64,000 bases of DNA from Nymphaea colorata (GCF_008831285.2 NC_045141.1:2110001-2174000), one strand, 5' to 3'. Positions 12,977 to 24,349 are shown, counted from the first letter of the stretch. Made by a program: numbers and translations. The notes: a model not told the origin generated them from the letters alone.

Positions 12977-13222
12977 TAAAAGATTTCTAGATCTAAAAGA
13001 GAACGAGAGAGGAATACTTTTTCTATATTCGCTTTCATTGTTGATGATACATGATATATAATCTTCTAAAGATATCTCTCAACTGATATACAGAGAATTA
13101 AATCGTTACAACAAAAACTGGGAAAGAGAGAAATTTAAAATTTACTATCCAAAAATACAGGATATGATGACATTTATCTCTTGGAAAATTTAACGGTATC
13201 AGCTTCAATTCTTTCCATGACA
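12977..13222 (-). repeat. 5' LTR of the copia element
   Basis: This 246-bp partner of 8452-8699 reads TGTCATGGAAAG... to ...ATCTTTTA on the minus strand. The terminal CA has mutated to TA. It is followed on the minus strand by the primer binding site and on its outer side by the target duplication at 13223-13227. Confidence 0.9.
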
Positions 13223-13227
13223 GTCAT
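13223..13227. other. Target-site duplication, right copy (GTCAT)
   Basis: Identical to 8447-8451 on the other side of the copia element. Confidence 0.85.
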
Positions 13228-15083
13228 CGAGTTAAAATGTAAGTGTCCGAAACATCATATTATATACAAGGCTGGAAAAGCGCTAGAGATTTCATTTTCT
13301 TTTGGCCGATCCATTATAACCTGTAGTTGGTCGGCAGCGATGTTTTTATATATGCATTGGAGCAAGCGCATCCGTCCGTGTCAGCCAATTCACATCATAT
13401 ATAAAAATTGCCCCCATGCAAAGCATATATATGGTAATGGCTCATACCGGCTTTTATTTCTGGTTTGTCTAAAACAATTTTAAAAAATTTAATAATTTTT
13501 AAATAAGAATAAGAATGTAGGCCGACACAACCTGATTTATATTGACTGTACAACGTATTGGTAAAAAAGAATTTTTTTTTTGCTTATTTATATGCAAGTA
13601 CTACAATTTAAAATTTGAGTTAGTGATATCCAAGAAATTTCTGGCTCCACCAGTAGTGAAATTTTTTTCGTGATACAAAAAATTGACGTGAATTCATATT
13701 TTAGACAGTTAAATATAACAAAATCCAAATATGAGCTTTTTATGCTACGAAAGGCATGAAAGCCTGTAAATTTTAATTACCTTTTGGGAAAAAATTGATG
13801 TTATAAATCAGATTTTCATATGCTTTTTCCAGTATATAATTTTGAACGTGAAAAGTCCGTGATTGAATTTATGAATAGCGCACAAATCGATAGTATATGA
13901 AAAGGCAAGTGGAATGCATTCTAATTGGAATGTCGATAATCTATTTACAAAATTTATATGATTCACTGGCTTCCACGTGAGCTGTGATGTGCTAACGTCA
14001 TGTAGCGGTTCCAAATTGACCAACCATCTGCACCATAAAGCAGGCTGACATTTGCAATATAATATAATAGTAGCAATAATAATAATAGCAATAAAGAAAA
14101 TGACTCATATCGTTTGACTTTGGTTGTTACATAATCTATGCCATGGTGCATGGGAGAGAGAGAGAGAGAGACAAGGGGATCCGTCACTTTAGTAGCCCTT
14201 TAACTAAACTCTCAAATCTTGTGTGGAGGGTAACGGCCATAAGAATCCTATCAATGCACCTTGAACATTGCGTGCTAAGCTACAAATTGTTGAGGTGGTT
14301 GTGTATTGTTTGTACCTTTTAGAAAAGAGTAAATATTGTATAAGAAAAGTAGATTATCTTCTTCAAGATTGTGTGAATACATATTGCAAGAAAAACTTAA
14401 TTTAGTTTCCAACGTATAGCATAAAAGTGTGCAAAACTCTCCTTTCTGTCCGGACTCATGAAAATCATTATTTTACCCCATATGAAACCTGGAAAACAAG
14501 GCACTCCCACTCAGCAATGGAATAGAAAGAACTCCCCCAGCCATATGTTGCTGCTCATGTTATTATCTTTCATTCATAAAATAATCTCTCCAGTTCCTCC
14601 CAAATCTATTCATTGTTGAAGAGATTGGATTTGTACTAAAAAATCACTTTATTTTCGACCATCTTCTTGCCTTTGCATTTAAACACAGTTGTTGGGTTGT
14701 GGCCATGTGCCTGACCTACAATCTCATAAGGTATGAGTGGGCTCGCTCATGCGTTATAGTAATTACTTACAACTTTTTACAATAGTTATTTAAAACTAAA
14801 AAGGTTGTAGTACACATATGACTTATTCTTGTGACGTACATATACGACTTCTCATTCCACTGTAGTACACATTATCACCATCCACCTCTGATCTTTATCT
14901 TTGTCATATTTCTCAAAATTGATGCAGAAGCCCTGTGTGGAAGCTAGTAATCCTCATGAAATGCCGTGTTGGTAAAAGAATTTTGTCTTCTTTAGCGCCG
15001 TAAGAAATGTAAATGGATGCCTTCGACATTCATTGACAGCCGCCTTGGCCACCTATAGTGTTGATCCACCAAATTAGTTCATT
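13228..15083. other. Non-coding DNA, no gene seen
   Basis: AT-rich DNA with no recognisable coding region. A short (GA)n run lies at 14155-14171, and an ATA-type degenerate repeat lies around 14055-14095. Confidence 0.5.
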
Positions 15084-15085
15084 AA

Positions 15086-15373
15086 CTAGTATTGAACTTG
15101 GAGATCTCTTGGATCCAGTCCACGAATGAAAAATTCCGCAGGCCACTGCCTTAAAAACTTGATGAAGAGCTTTTGCATGCAATTGGATCGATAAGACATT
15201 GTTACCTGGTCAATTCTGAATTTTATAGTCTCTTGAATGCGATGGTTCCCCCTCTCACAGACGACAAGATTCCTCTTGGAAGACAGTGACTGGCCTACAC
15301 GTAGCTGCATAGGTGCTGTACGATATATCTTCATATGAAGCAATACCAAGTCTCCTTTTTTAGAGGGAGCCAC
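15086..15373 (-). other. Unrecognised 95-codon ORF
   Basis: The ORF encodes a basic product with no family I recognise. It has no membrane segment or low-complexity tract, and its composition is less biased than that of the neighbouring random ORFs. The opposite strand also gives long open stretches, so it could be a decayed exon on either strand. It is listed because it is one of the few non-repetitive ORFs here; I do not claim that it is a gene. Confidence 0.15.
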
Positions 15374-15583
15374 CTGCTCTTATCCTCAACATTAGATGTT
15401 CATGTTACATGAGTAGGCATTTGTCTTGATCGTCAATCAGTCTATACCTCTCATTGCTGGATGATAACACAGGTCCTGTATCCCTTTCAACCAAGCCACA
15501 TTTTGAACCACCACAACATTGTAAAAATGTGCAACTTCGCCACTGCCAATATCTCACTTAATTGCTTATGAGTTGTCATAAAA

Positions 15584-16378
15584 CCAGTGTCTAAAAACTC
15601 ACCGAGTCTAGTTGACTCGGTTGACTCGACCCTCTAACGAGTCAACCCAGACTCAGTTTTTGTCAAAACTCGGCACTTGGTCTGACTCTGCCATGACTTG
15701 GCCGAAAATTGGTTTGACTAGGCCAAAACTCGTTTGGCTTGGTGTAGTCTAGCAATAAATTTTATATTTTGTAATTAACAAGGTCATTTGTTTATTAATT
15801 ACTTAATTACTTAAATTTTGACATGAATCTTCTAACTTATTGAAATATAAGAATTTAGAATGATTGCTCATTTACTAAATTTAGGTATTACAAATGAAAA
15901 GGTAAATTAATTAGGTTTTACTTCTTGTACGGTGTATTAGTTCAAATTTTTACGACATTGGACTCTTTAATTTTGGATTTTCATTTTTTATATCATATTA
16001 ACATATATGTCAAAATTGTTAACCATTATATAGTTGTAAATATTGAATGTTTTAATTTTAGTGTTTGGTTTTTATTGATTTGTTTTTCATTGATATATTA
16101 ATTCTTGCCACACAATTTTCTTTGAAAAATGCAACTATAGATCTTGTTATCAAAAGAGATAATGTTACCTAGTTGTTACTTGATGGTATGAATTATACAT
16201 GCATTCAAATCATTTTACAACTTTTTTATATTTAAATGACAAGTTGTATATTGTTTTTTCCTTTAAAACAAAAGTTAACAAAACCTGGCCCAAGTCACCG
16301 AGTTGACCCGCCGAGTCACAAGTCAAGAATGAACCAGTTGAGTCCCGAGTTACTAGGTTTTAAAAATTTACTAAAACC
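15584..16378. mobile_element. Non-autonomous hAT-like element (ACTCGGT-rich ends)
   Basis: The left end reads CAGTGTCTAAAAACTCACCG, followed by clustered 'gactcgg' words to about 15735. The right end (16286-16365) has the same words inverted ('caccgagttgacccgccgag', 'gagtcccgagtt', 'aggttttaaaa'). The interior is AT-rich and non-coding. A 7-bp direct repeat TAAAACC flanks it at 15579-15585 and 16372-16378, partly overlapping the proposed CAGTG start, so the exact ends are uncertain. The layout is that of a small hAT-type or similar foldback element. Confidence 0.45.
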
Positions 16379-16450
16379 CTTGGAGTAGTGCTTCCTTTCC
16401 AGAAACTGTGTTTGGAAGATAGTTGCTACTAAATAAGGTGGCCAACGGAG

Positions 16451-16645
16451 ATGCTTGAGCAAAGGTTATCCGAGGATAAAAGCTATGAAAGCTTTGTTGA
16501 TTCATTAATCATGTCTATCCAAGACCCACCTTCAACTTTAGACTTGTATTTTGGTGTTGCAGGCATTCAGCTAAACTTGGCACGTTTTAGTATAACTGCT
16601 TTGAAGGAAGTTTACGAATGCTTTGGTAGTGCCTTCAGGTAAACA
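16451..16645 (+). other. Exon-like ORF of unknown family
   Basis: 63 codons with ordinary protein composition, starting 'MLEQRLSEDKSYESFVDSL' and ending 'ALKEVYECFGSAFR', directly followed by a stop/donor-like 'AGgtaaac' at 16639-16645. An internal 'tttggtgttgcag' at 16549-16561 could be a splice acceptor. I do not recognise the family. It may be a leftover exon of a host gene or of a transposon gene interrupted by the hAT-like element just upstream. The neighbouring frames hold no matching exons. Confidence 0.25.
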
Positions 16646-16699
16646 CAATGTAAGGAGACATAGCACAATCCATAGGCTTCTGTATAGTCAAAAGCGCTA

Positions 16700-17220
16700 C
16701 AAACTGCCTAGGTCGAATTAAGCTGTCCAAAGCAAACAAAAGGGAACAGAAGAAGAAAAGCAACCACTAGACTGCATGGTTAAGTGCTAACATTGTTTAC
16801 AAATGTGTATTCTACTGCTATTTCTCAATGAAGGAAATGATTATCAGCTTATCACAACAAAACAATTAAAATATACCATTAACATATTATAACATGACAC
16901 TAAACAAGTTATAAAAAAAAAATTCAAAGTTAATAAAGTTGAATAGTTGAAGTTCAAGGACTACATGTCATAAGAATTGCAAGTTCAAGGAACATTAAAT
17001 TTTCAACATTTTCATCATAGTTTCCAAGACAACATTGCCTACCATTCCATTATATTTTTGACAAATGAGAAAAAGGTACTAGAAGAATAATACATATATA
17101 TGTAAAGCAGATAAAATCCTAAAACAACACAAAATATTAAAAACATGCCAGTACATGAATTATAACTATCACATATAGAAAAAAGGGAAATCTGCATAAT
17201 AATAATAATAATAATAATAA

Positions 17221-17251
<31 letters not shown>

Positions 17252-17640
17252 AAGAAGAAGAAGAATGTGTTTAATATGTACATCTGATTTTTCGTATATG
17301 TGTTTTTTCTGCATATCTCATTTCACTATATATGTTTCTACATATATGGTTGTGTTTCTATGTCCTTTTATGGGTTTTATTCTAGTTGATTGACGTAGAC
17401 TGACTTGCACCTACTAGTTTTTATTAATCTGACCTACCTTTATGGTGAAGCTAGATACATATGCCCCCCACATAAAAATTTTCATGTGCCATCTTAATAA
17501 TGACATAAGTGCCCATGATTAATAGAAAAAGAAAGTTTATGTAGGGATAGAAAAGTAAACCACTCAAAGAAGATTTCAGGATTCGATAAAAGTAATTTTT
17601 GTTAGTCCGTATATGCATATCATTATGACCAATATACCCC
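16700..17640. other. Non-coding DNA with a compound microsatellite
   Basis: No gene seen. A (TAA)n run of about 25 bp passes into a (GAA)n run of about 42 bp at 17196-17265. Confidence 0.6.
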
Positions 17641-18030
17641 TACCAGCGGCAAAATCCATATTTATAGCATTATCTCATTATCTTATAAATGTTCTATTAT
17701 CTAATCATCTACTGTCTCAAAGATTAACTCAGAAGCTGAATCAGTGCCAACCAAGTCTAAGGTGAATTGGCAGTTGGACTTGATAGACAATAATGCGCCA
17801 AGGTGGACGGTGGGAATGATGCACCAAGCCCACACATGAAGGTGTTGTTGACCAAAAATACCTCTCGAGGCTGCAAAATGGCTTTTCGAAAAGAGCAAGG
17901 GGCAGAAGTTTATCGTTTGGCGAGCGAAGGCTTCTTTGTAATGCCTCAAATGTTCCGGTTATCCATTCACCCTTAAAATTCGCAACAATAGAGGGAGTTG
18001 TCGTTAATAGGCAGTCGTTTTTTCCATCGT

Positions 18031-18172
18031 CGAAGAGCGTCAGTCAGAGCAACCTTAAGGACGTCTATTGCATTGAGTGGATGCTTCTCCATGCCATCGG
18101 TCGAAAAGCGTCAGTCAGAGCAACTTTAAGGACGCCTATTGCATTGAGTGGATGCTTCTCCATGACAACAAA
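18031..18172. repeat. 71-bp tandem duplication in the MULE left end
   Basis: Copy 1 (18031-18101) and copy 2 (18102-18172) share 'gcgtcagtcagagcaac' and 'attgcattgagtggatgctt'. A decayed third partial unit ('gcattaatcagagcaa') follows near 18225. The copies differ at a few bases. Confidence 0.85.
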
Positions 18173-18239
18173 GGGAGTTCTCCTTCTTAGGGAGCAGTAA
18201 TCTTTCTCGTCATTGACTAAAGAGCATTAATCAGAGCAA

Positions 18240-18500
18240 GCCTCATTGTAGAAGAGAAACAGAAGGAGGTGAGATAACAAAATAATAATGCATGTATATA
18301 TTGTACAAGAGAAACAAAAGGATGTGAGGTAGTGAAATAACAACACATTTATACGTTATAGAAGAGAAACAAAATGAGGTGAGGTAATTAAATAATAACA
18401 TGCGTATATACCATAGAAGATCAAATAGATGAATATTAGATAATGAAATAACAATGCCTTTGTAATGTGGAAGATAAACAGAAGGATATCAAATAATGAA
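18240..18500. repeat. Minisatellite of the MULE left end (inverted relative to 18720-18990)
   Basis: About four imperfect units of 60-65 bp of the type 'gaagagaaacagaaggaggtgagataacaaaataataatgcatg'. The same unit appears in reverse complement at 18720-18990, so the two arrays form a large, imperfect inverted repeat around the spacer 18540-18720. Confidence 0.75.
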
Positions 18501-18555
18501 ATAACTCATGTCCTTATGATTGTCATCTACAGTGCATGCCATAGCTACATATAGG

Positions 18556-18583
18556 CTGGCGTGGGCAGTTGCCCATGCCAGCA
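18556..18583. repeat. Short hairpin in the spacer between inverted arrays
   Basis: GCTGGCGTGGGCA, loop GT, TGCCCATGCCAGC: a 13-bp stem with one G/T mismatch. It sits at the left of a spacer of about 180 bp that looks like a small insertion. No function is assigned. Confidence 0.7.
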
Positions 18584-18719
18584 ACAAATTTTTTATTTAT
18601 TTTTATATATTTTTACATAGATTTCTTACAATTATTTACATATTTGTATATGTTGTTCCCCTTCAGAAACGAGAATTTTTATAATAGTGCCCCATAGCCA
18701 AAAACTTCTAGCTCCGCCA

Positions 18720-19004
18720 CTAGTGCAGGCATTGTTTTTTCATTATCTCATATGTTTCTGTTTATCTTCTAGAGGATATACATGCATTGTTATTTCATTA
18801 TCCCATATCCATCTGTTTATCTTCTACAATATATTTACACATTGAATTTTCATTATCTCATATCTTTATGTTTCTATTATATTATATACATACACGTTAT
18901 TTAAGTATCTCATATTCTTTTGTTTCTCTTCTAAACATCCATTGTTATTTCATTGTCCTATATTCGTTCATTTATGTCGGCTTTATATAGCATTCTGATT
19001 TTAC

Positions 19005-19036
<32 letters not shown>
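18720..19036. repeat. Minisatellite of the MULE left end, second (inverted) array
   Basis: Four imperfect units of 60-70 bp of the type 'cattgttatttcattatcccatatccatctgtttatcttct', ending in a (TA)n run at 19011-19036 just before the first Ulp1-gene exon. Confidence 0.75.
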
Positions 19037-19056
19037 TTACTTCTTGTCAATCAACA

Positions 19057-20098
19057 ATGTCAATTTCAACCAACATAAAAGAATTCTACACCAAATGTCC
19101 ATTGTGCGACATCTGTTGGGGTGAAGTCCACCTATATATTGGGCCAAAACTAAATAACTTGAAAAGAGATAAAATGATAGGTGAGCATGATGTTTTGGCA
19201 AAAGAGCATATGTCAGTTGAGGTGAAACAGGTCGTGGAGAAGGAGAACGAAGGGTTGAAAGAAAATGAGGAGGAGGAGGGAGCATGGGAAAAGGAGGAGG
19301 TGACACCTGAAGATGAAACTGCTGTTGCAGCAGATGCTATGTCAGTTGCGGTGGAGCAGGTCATGGAGAAGGAGGTGGCACATAAAGATAAAGCTGTCGT
19401 TGCAGCAGAGCGTATGTCATTTGAAGTGGAGTAGGTCATGGAGAAGAAGAACAAAGGATTGAAAGAAAATGAGGAGGAGAAGGCAGCAGGGAAACAGAGG
19501 GACATGTCATAGAGTCGAAGAATGAAGGGAAGAAGGAATGTGAGAAGGATGAGATGGTGAAAATGAAGAGATAGGCTACAGAGATAGAGAATGCAGGGGA
19601 GATGGAAATTGGGGAGGACGACATGGCAAAAGGGGACCGACTCCTAGAGGCAAAGAATGAAGGGGAGGAGGATAATGAAGAAGAAAATCCATTGTTGGAT
19701 GAACTACAAGGATTAGTGTTAGAAGTGTAGATTGTACCTGTACTAAAAATTAGAGGTGCTAGGCAAAGGAGAAAACAACTGGCCAAAGTAGAGGTTGTAG
19801 AGATAGTTGGGATCAAAAAGTGGTGTTTGTGTGACGTCAATGTAAGTAATCTATGACATTTATTCAAGTAATTGTAATTAAAGTTTGTATGTTGGATAAT
19901 GTCTTTCACTGGTATTTGTGTTAAATAAATGCAGGCACCAATGGCGTTCGATTGTCGATTGGTTTAAAGTTCTATCAGACTTATTGAAGCAGAGATTGAC
20001 AAGAATGCAATTCTTTGGGCTGTTGTCCTTTGATGGCATGGAACTCCAACAGGGACCTTTGTATAAGTGGGATTTTTGGATAATCACATATCTCTGAT
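19057..20098 (+). pseudogene. N-terminal exons of the MULE-borne Ulp1-like gene
   Basis: Open from the ATG at 19057 to a stop at 19434, then broken. The start has a small cysteine cluster ('KCPLCDICWGEVHLYIG'), followed by a long acidic, Lys/Glu-rich and probably coiled-coil stretch with a repeated 'MSVEVKQVVEKE' type unit (around codons 48-125). The reading resumes at about 19955-20095 with 'LSDLLKQRLTRMQFFGLLSF', which resembles the region before the protease domain in plant MULE-borne Ulp1 proteins. Known members of this group are SUMO-protease-like cysteine peptidases (C48). The assignment rests mainly on the protease exons at 23865-24288. The 125-codon first ORF could also be read as a stand-alone acidic protein. 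Confidence 0.5.
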
Positions 20099-20292
20099 CT
20101 AATATATCCATACGTGAGCATATGATATTGCTATGTATATACATGTATGAAAATCGTTATTTTCACTATAATATATCTATTTCGTTTTGTTGTATATATA
20201 TATATATATATATATAACATTAGCTCAGCAATAACGAATCCATATAATGTTGCAAATTTTGTTACCACGTGTATATATACATATACATATGT

Positions 20293-20352
<60 letters not shown>

Positions 20353-21058
20353 ATAACATTATTATCTTTGCTATAACGTGAACATATGATACTGCTATGT
20401 ATATATATGTATAAATATCATTATCTCAACTATAACATGTCCAATTGATTGTCATATATATATATATATATACATAAGAATACTATTATCTCAGTAATAA
20501 TGTTTTCATATGGTTGTTATTGATGTAGATTTACACAAACAACATTATATTTGATCTAATGTGCACATATGGTTACCATGTATGTATAAAAGTATGAAGA
20601 GTATTATCTCTACCATAACGTGAACATATGATATTCAATATGAATATACATGTACAACCATCAATTGAAACTATTATGTATCCATTTGGTTATCATGTAT
20701 ATATATATATATGTACAAATAACGTTACCTTAGCAATAATGTGTTCATGTGGTTGTGATTGATATAGATATACATAAACAACGTTATCTCTAATTTAATG
20801 TGCATATATGGTTACCATGTTTATATGTATATATGAACAATATTATCTTTCCTATAATATGAACTTATGATATTGCTATGGATATACACGTATATACACC
20901 GTTATCCCTATATGTCAATTTGGTTGTCATGTGAATATATATATATATATATATATATGAACGATATTATTTCTGCAATAAAGTAAACATATGATATTGC
21001 TATAGATATACATGTATGAACTTCGTTTTTTCTATTATAATATGTCCATTTGGCTTTC

Positions 21059-21146
<88 letters not shown>

Positions 21147-21650
21147 AACATTATCTTAGCAATGCATATTGTTGTTATTGATATACATAAACAACATTAT
21201 CTCTGATCTAATGTGCACATATAGTTACCATATACATATATATGTATGAATAATATTCTCTGCTATATCGTGAATATATGATATTGCTATTGATATACAT
21301 CTATAAACATCATTATTTCTGCTATAATATGTCCATTTAGTTGTATGTATATATATATATATATATTATAACATTATTTCAGTAACATTGTATCCATATG
21401 GTTGTTATCCATATGGTTGTTATTGATCTAAATATACACAAACAACATTATCTCTAATCTAATGTGCACATAAGGCTACTATGTATTTATATATGTATGA
21501 AAAATATTATCTCTACAGTAACATGAACATCAGATATTCCTATAGATATACATGTATAAACATCGTTATCTCTGCTATAATATGCACATTTGGTTGTCAT
21601 ATATATATCAGAACAACTTTATCTCAACAGTAATGTATCTATATGGTTGT

Positions 21651-21705
<55 letters not shown>

Positions 21706-22009
21706 CATTATCTCTGATCTAATGTACAAGTATATACATGTACATTGTTTTTGCTGTAGCGTGAATATATGATATTTCAATGGATTTACAAGTATAAACA
21801 TCATTATCTCTATTGTAATATGTCAATCTGGTTGTAATGTATATATATGTATATGTAAGAATAACTTTATCTCAGCAATAATGTATCCATATAGTTGTTA
21901 CTGATATAGATATATGTAGATAGCATTAACTCTAATCTCATATTCACATACGGTTACCATATCTATATATATGTATGAACAATATTGTCTCTTCTATAAA
22001 ATGAACATA

Positions 22010-22054
<45 letters not shown>

Positions 22055-22148
22055 AATAACATTTTCCCAAGAACAATATATCCGTATGTTGTTATTAATT
22101 TAAATATACATAAACAACATTATCTCGTATCTAATGTACACATATGGT

Positions 22149-22189
<41 letters not shown>

Positions 22190-22423
22190 ATTACCGCTGC
22201 TATAACATGAACATATGATATTGCTATGGATATATATGTATAAACATTGTTATCTCTACTACGATATGTCCATTTGGTTTTATATATATATATATATAAT
22301 ATACACACACATGGTAACCATATGTACACATTAGATTAGAGCTAATGTTATTTGAGTATATTTATACCAATAACAATCACATGAAATACATTATTGTTGA
22401 GATAATGTTATTATTATTATTAT

Positions 22424-22461
<38 letters not shown>

Positions 22462-22990
22462 TTGTTATTGGTATAAATATACTCAAATAACATTATCTCT
22501 AATCTAATGTGTACATATGGTTACCATGTGTGTGTGTGTGTATATATATATTGTTATGACATGTACGTATGATATTGCTATAGATATACATGTATAAATG
22601 TCGTTGGCTCTATTTTTAATATGTCCTTGGTTGTTTTGTAAATATATATGTAATAATAACATTATCTCAATCGTAATGTATCCATGTATTTGTTATTGAT
22701 ATGGAAATACAATAACAACATTATCTCCTATCTATTGTGCATATGTCGTAAGCATTTTTGCATATGTGTTAGCAACATTGTCTCATTTCTAATTTGCATA
22801 TATCATGCCATGCGTATATGTGTATAGATAACATTATCTCGGCCCTAATGAATCCATATGGTTGTTATGTATAAAAGAGTAAAGACTAATATTATGTCAG
22901 CTCTCATGTACACATGTAGTTGCCACATTTTGTTGCCATGTATATCTACTTATATATATATACTCTATTATGCATGCTGTTATAGATGAG
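20098..22990. repeat. AT-rich tandem array with a period of about 240 bp inside the MULE
   Basis: About 11 diverged copies. The anchor 'gatattgctatggatatacatgtat' recurs near 20127, 20388, 20631, 20870, 20994, 21282, 21532, 21771, 22218 and 22572, mostly 240-290 bp apart. Each copy has about four sub-units that share 'aa(c/t)attatctc' plus 'ataatgt(g/c)cata(t/c)ggtt', separated by TA or CA microsatellites of very different length (21063-21143 TA; 21654-21704 CA). It lies between the N-terminal and C-terminal parts of the Ulp1-like gene, where an intron would be. Short ORFs in it are microsatellite translations. Confidence 0.85.
22302..22540. repeat. Long imperfect inverted repeat within the array
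   Basis: Left arm 22302-22376 ('tacacacacatggtaacc...ccaataacaa') and right arm 22462-22540 ('ttgttattgg...ggttaccatgtgtgtgtg') are complementary over about 75 bp with one mismatch plus CA/TG length differences. The loop of 85 bp is mostly (ATT)n and (TA)n. One copy of the tandem unit has therefore been inverted beside its neighbour. Confidence 0.9.
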
Positions 22991-23039
22991 ATAATGCTGT
23001 TTTTGCTAACAATGTGAATGAGGGGGTTAACAAAAATTT

Positions 23040-23800
23040 TGAAATTCAATGGATGCCGATTCCCAAAAAGAGACGGTATCCCAAAGAAGACGCAATGGGA
23101 CGTACAAAACGGGTGGGAACAATCTTTTTGATGCCGTATCCCATAATATCAGAGGTGTTTCAAATAGATTAGGGCAAAACATTGTCTCTAGCTAGAATGA
23201 CTCAAACAATAATAATTTTCTCCAGCAGAAATAAAAAGAGAATCCTTGGTTAGGGGAAAAAAAGACCATCGACTTCAATAATAACGAGGATCCATTCTAC
23301 CACAAAACCAGTCAGTGAATCCAGCAAACTAGCTAGTGAGCCCAGCAAACTGGCTATTGTTTCAACCAGGACATGTTCCAAAAGAAATGCTGTCGAGGCC
23401 AAGGATAGAACAGTTGTCAGCAGGGTGAAGAGAGAATCTACCCTCTGTTTACATGCAAGACATCCTCTCTTGCAAGCAAGTAAGCAATATTAGTTTGAAT
23501 TATTCTCTTGACATTCTAAAGCATAGGCATGAAAATCTAGGCCTTCGAAGGTATCTTATAAGGTCGGATTTCATGGTACGTATCCTTTATCTTGCTATTT
23601 TGCATTACATATTTTTCATCTTGCAAAAAAAATTGATCATACTAATGGATGTATAACAACATGATATGTGGCATGAATTGATGGACGATAGTGTAGGAAT
23701 ATTGGCAGATGTCATAGAAAACATTTTAGGAATTTAGAAAGAGTCCATTACTGCAGTTGAAATGGTTGTTCCTCTTTTTTATTTTTCCCACATCTCTTGC
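23040..23800 (+). pseudogene. Middle part of the MULE-borne Ulp1-like gene
   Basis: This plus-strand stretch has coding-like composition broken by stops. It begins after the tandem array with 'PKKRRYPKEDAMGRTKR', a basic, nuclear-localisation-like patch often found just before the peptidase domain in plant Ulp1-type transposon proteins. A later segment near 23655-23730 reads 'MWHELMDDSVGILADV'. Exon borders are not certain. It is the link between the N-terminal ORF and the two clear protease exons. Confidence 0.45.
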
Positions 23801-23864
23801 TCTTATTTTTTTCTACTTTGGTTGGTCTGTAATGCCCATACTGATCTTATTTCTGTTTTTGTAG

Positions 23865-24288
23865 GAGAAACAAGAACATTGGGTACTGTACATCTTCCAC
23901 AATGCAAAAAAACAACAGTGGATATATGAACCATGCTTAGGCTATGACGACTATCAAATAGTGAGAGACCTCTATAGACTGGTATGCAATTTAACTTTAG
24001 GTGTTATTAAGTCAAGTTTTGTTTGGTGTTTTAGAATTTTTGGCTATTTTGTAGAAATATGGCTTCAAACATGCCTTCAAGATCACAATGGTGGACGACC
24101 ACAAACTTCTACCAGTTAAATGCCCATAGCAAACAAACAACTACGATTGCAATGTGTTCGTGATGAAATACATGCAGGAGATAACGTCTAAAAGGAAGTC
24201 TATCTTCACCAAAGATGATGTTACCAATAACATTAAAAAATATTTTAGAAATGTGCTTGCAATAAATAGACATGCTGAAATAAGTTGA
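23865..24288 (+). pseudogene. Ulp1-like cysteine peptidase (C48) catalytic exons
   Basis: Two exons in one phase. Exon A is 23865-23981 (acceptor AG at 23863-23864, donor GT at 23982). Exon B is 24055-24288 (acceptor AG at 24053-24054), ending in TGA. Exon A has 'EHWVLYIFHNAK', with the His-Trp pair that carries the catalytic histidine. Exon B has 'KYGFKHAFKI' and then 'QTNNYDCNVFVMKYM', which contains the oxyanion-hole Gln (codon at 24130) and the nucleophile Cys (24148). Ulp1-type peptidases cut SUMO-like proteins from targets. A TAG at 24127-24129, one codon before that Gln, ends the frame, so this copy is inactive unless read through. In the MULE context it is a captured or co-opted gene of the element. 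Confidence 0.82.
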
Positions 24289-24349
24289 CCTAGTGAAATT
24301 TGAATAAACTTGTTAACCTATCACATGATGTGAAATCAATGAAACTTGT

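Larger units (their letters stand above)
8452..13222 (-). mobile_element. Complete, decayed Ty1/copia LTR retrotransposon (minus strand)
   Basis: A 4.77-kb element bounded by two LTRs of about 247 bp and a 5-bp duplication GTCAT. Read on the minus strand the order is 5' LTR, tRNA-iMet primer site, gag, protease, integrase, reverse transcriptase, RNase H, 3' LTR, which is the copia order. Every domain can be recognised, but the frame is broken by many stops and shifts, so it is non-autonomous. The two LTRs differ at many positions, so the insertion is not recent. No other element is nested inside it. Confidence 0.92.

Noticed and set aside
17196-17265. Possible CRISPR-like or coding repeat
   Set aside because: It is a plain (TAA)n(GAA)n microsatellite; there are no spacers, and CRISPR is not expected in plant nuclear DNA.
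21012-21206. Ile-Tyr repeat ORFs over TA microsatellites (also at 20147, 37957 and 38015)
   Set aside because: Direct translations of (TA)n with no start context or conservation.
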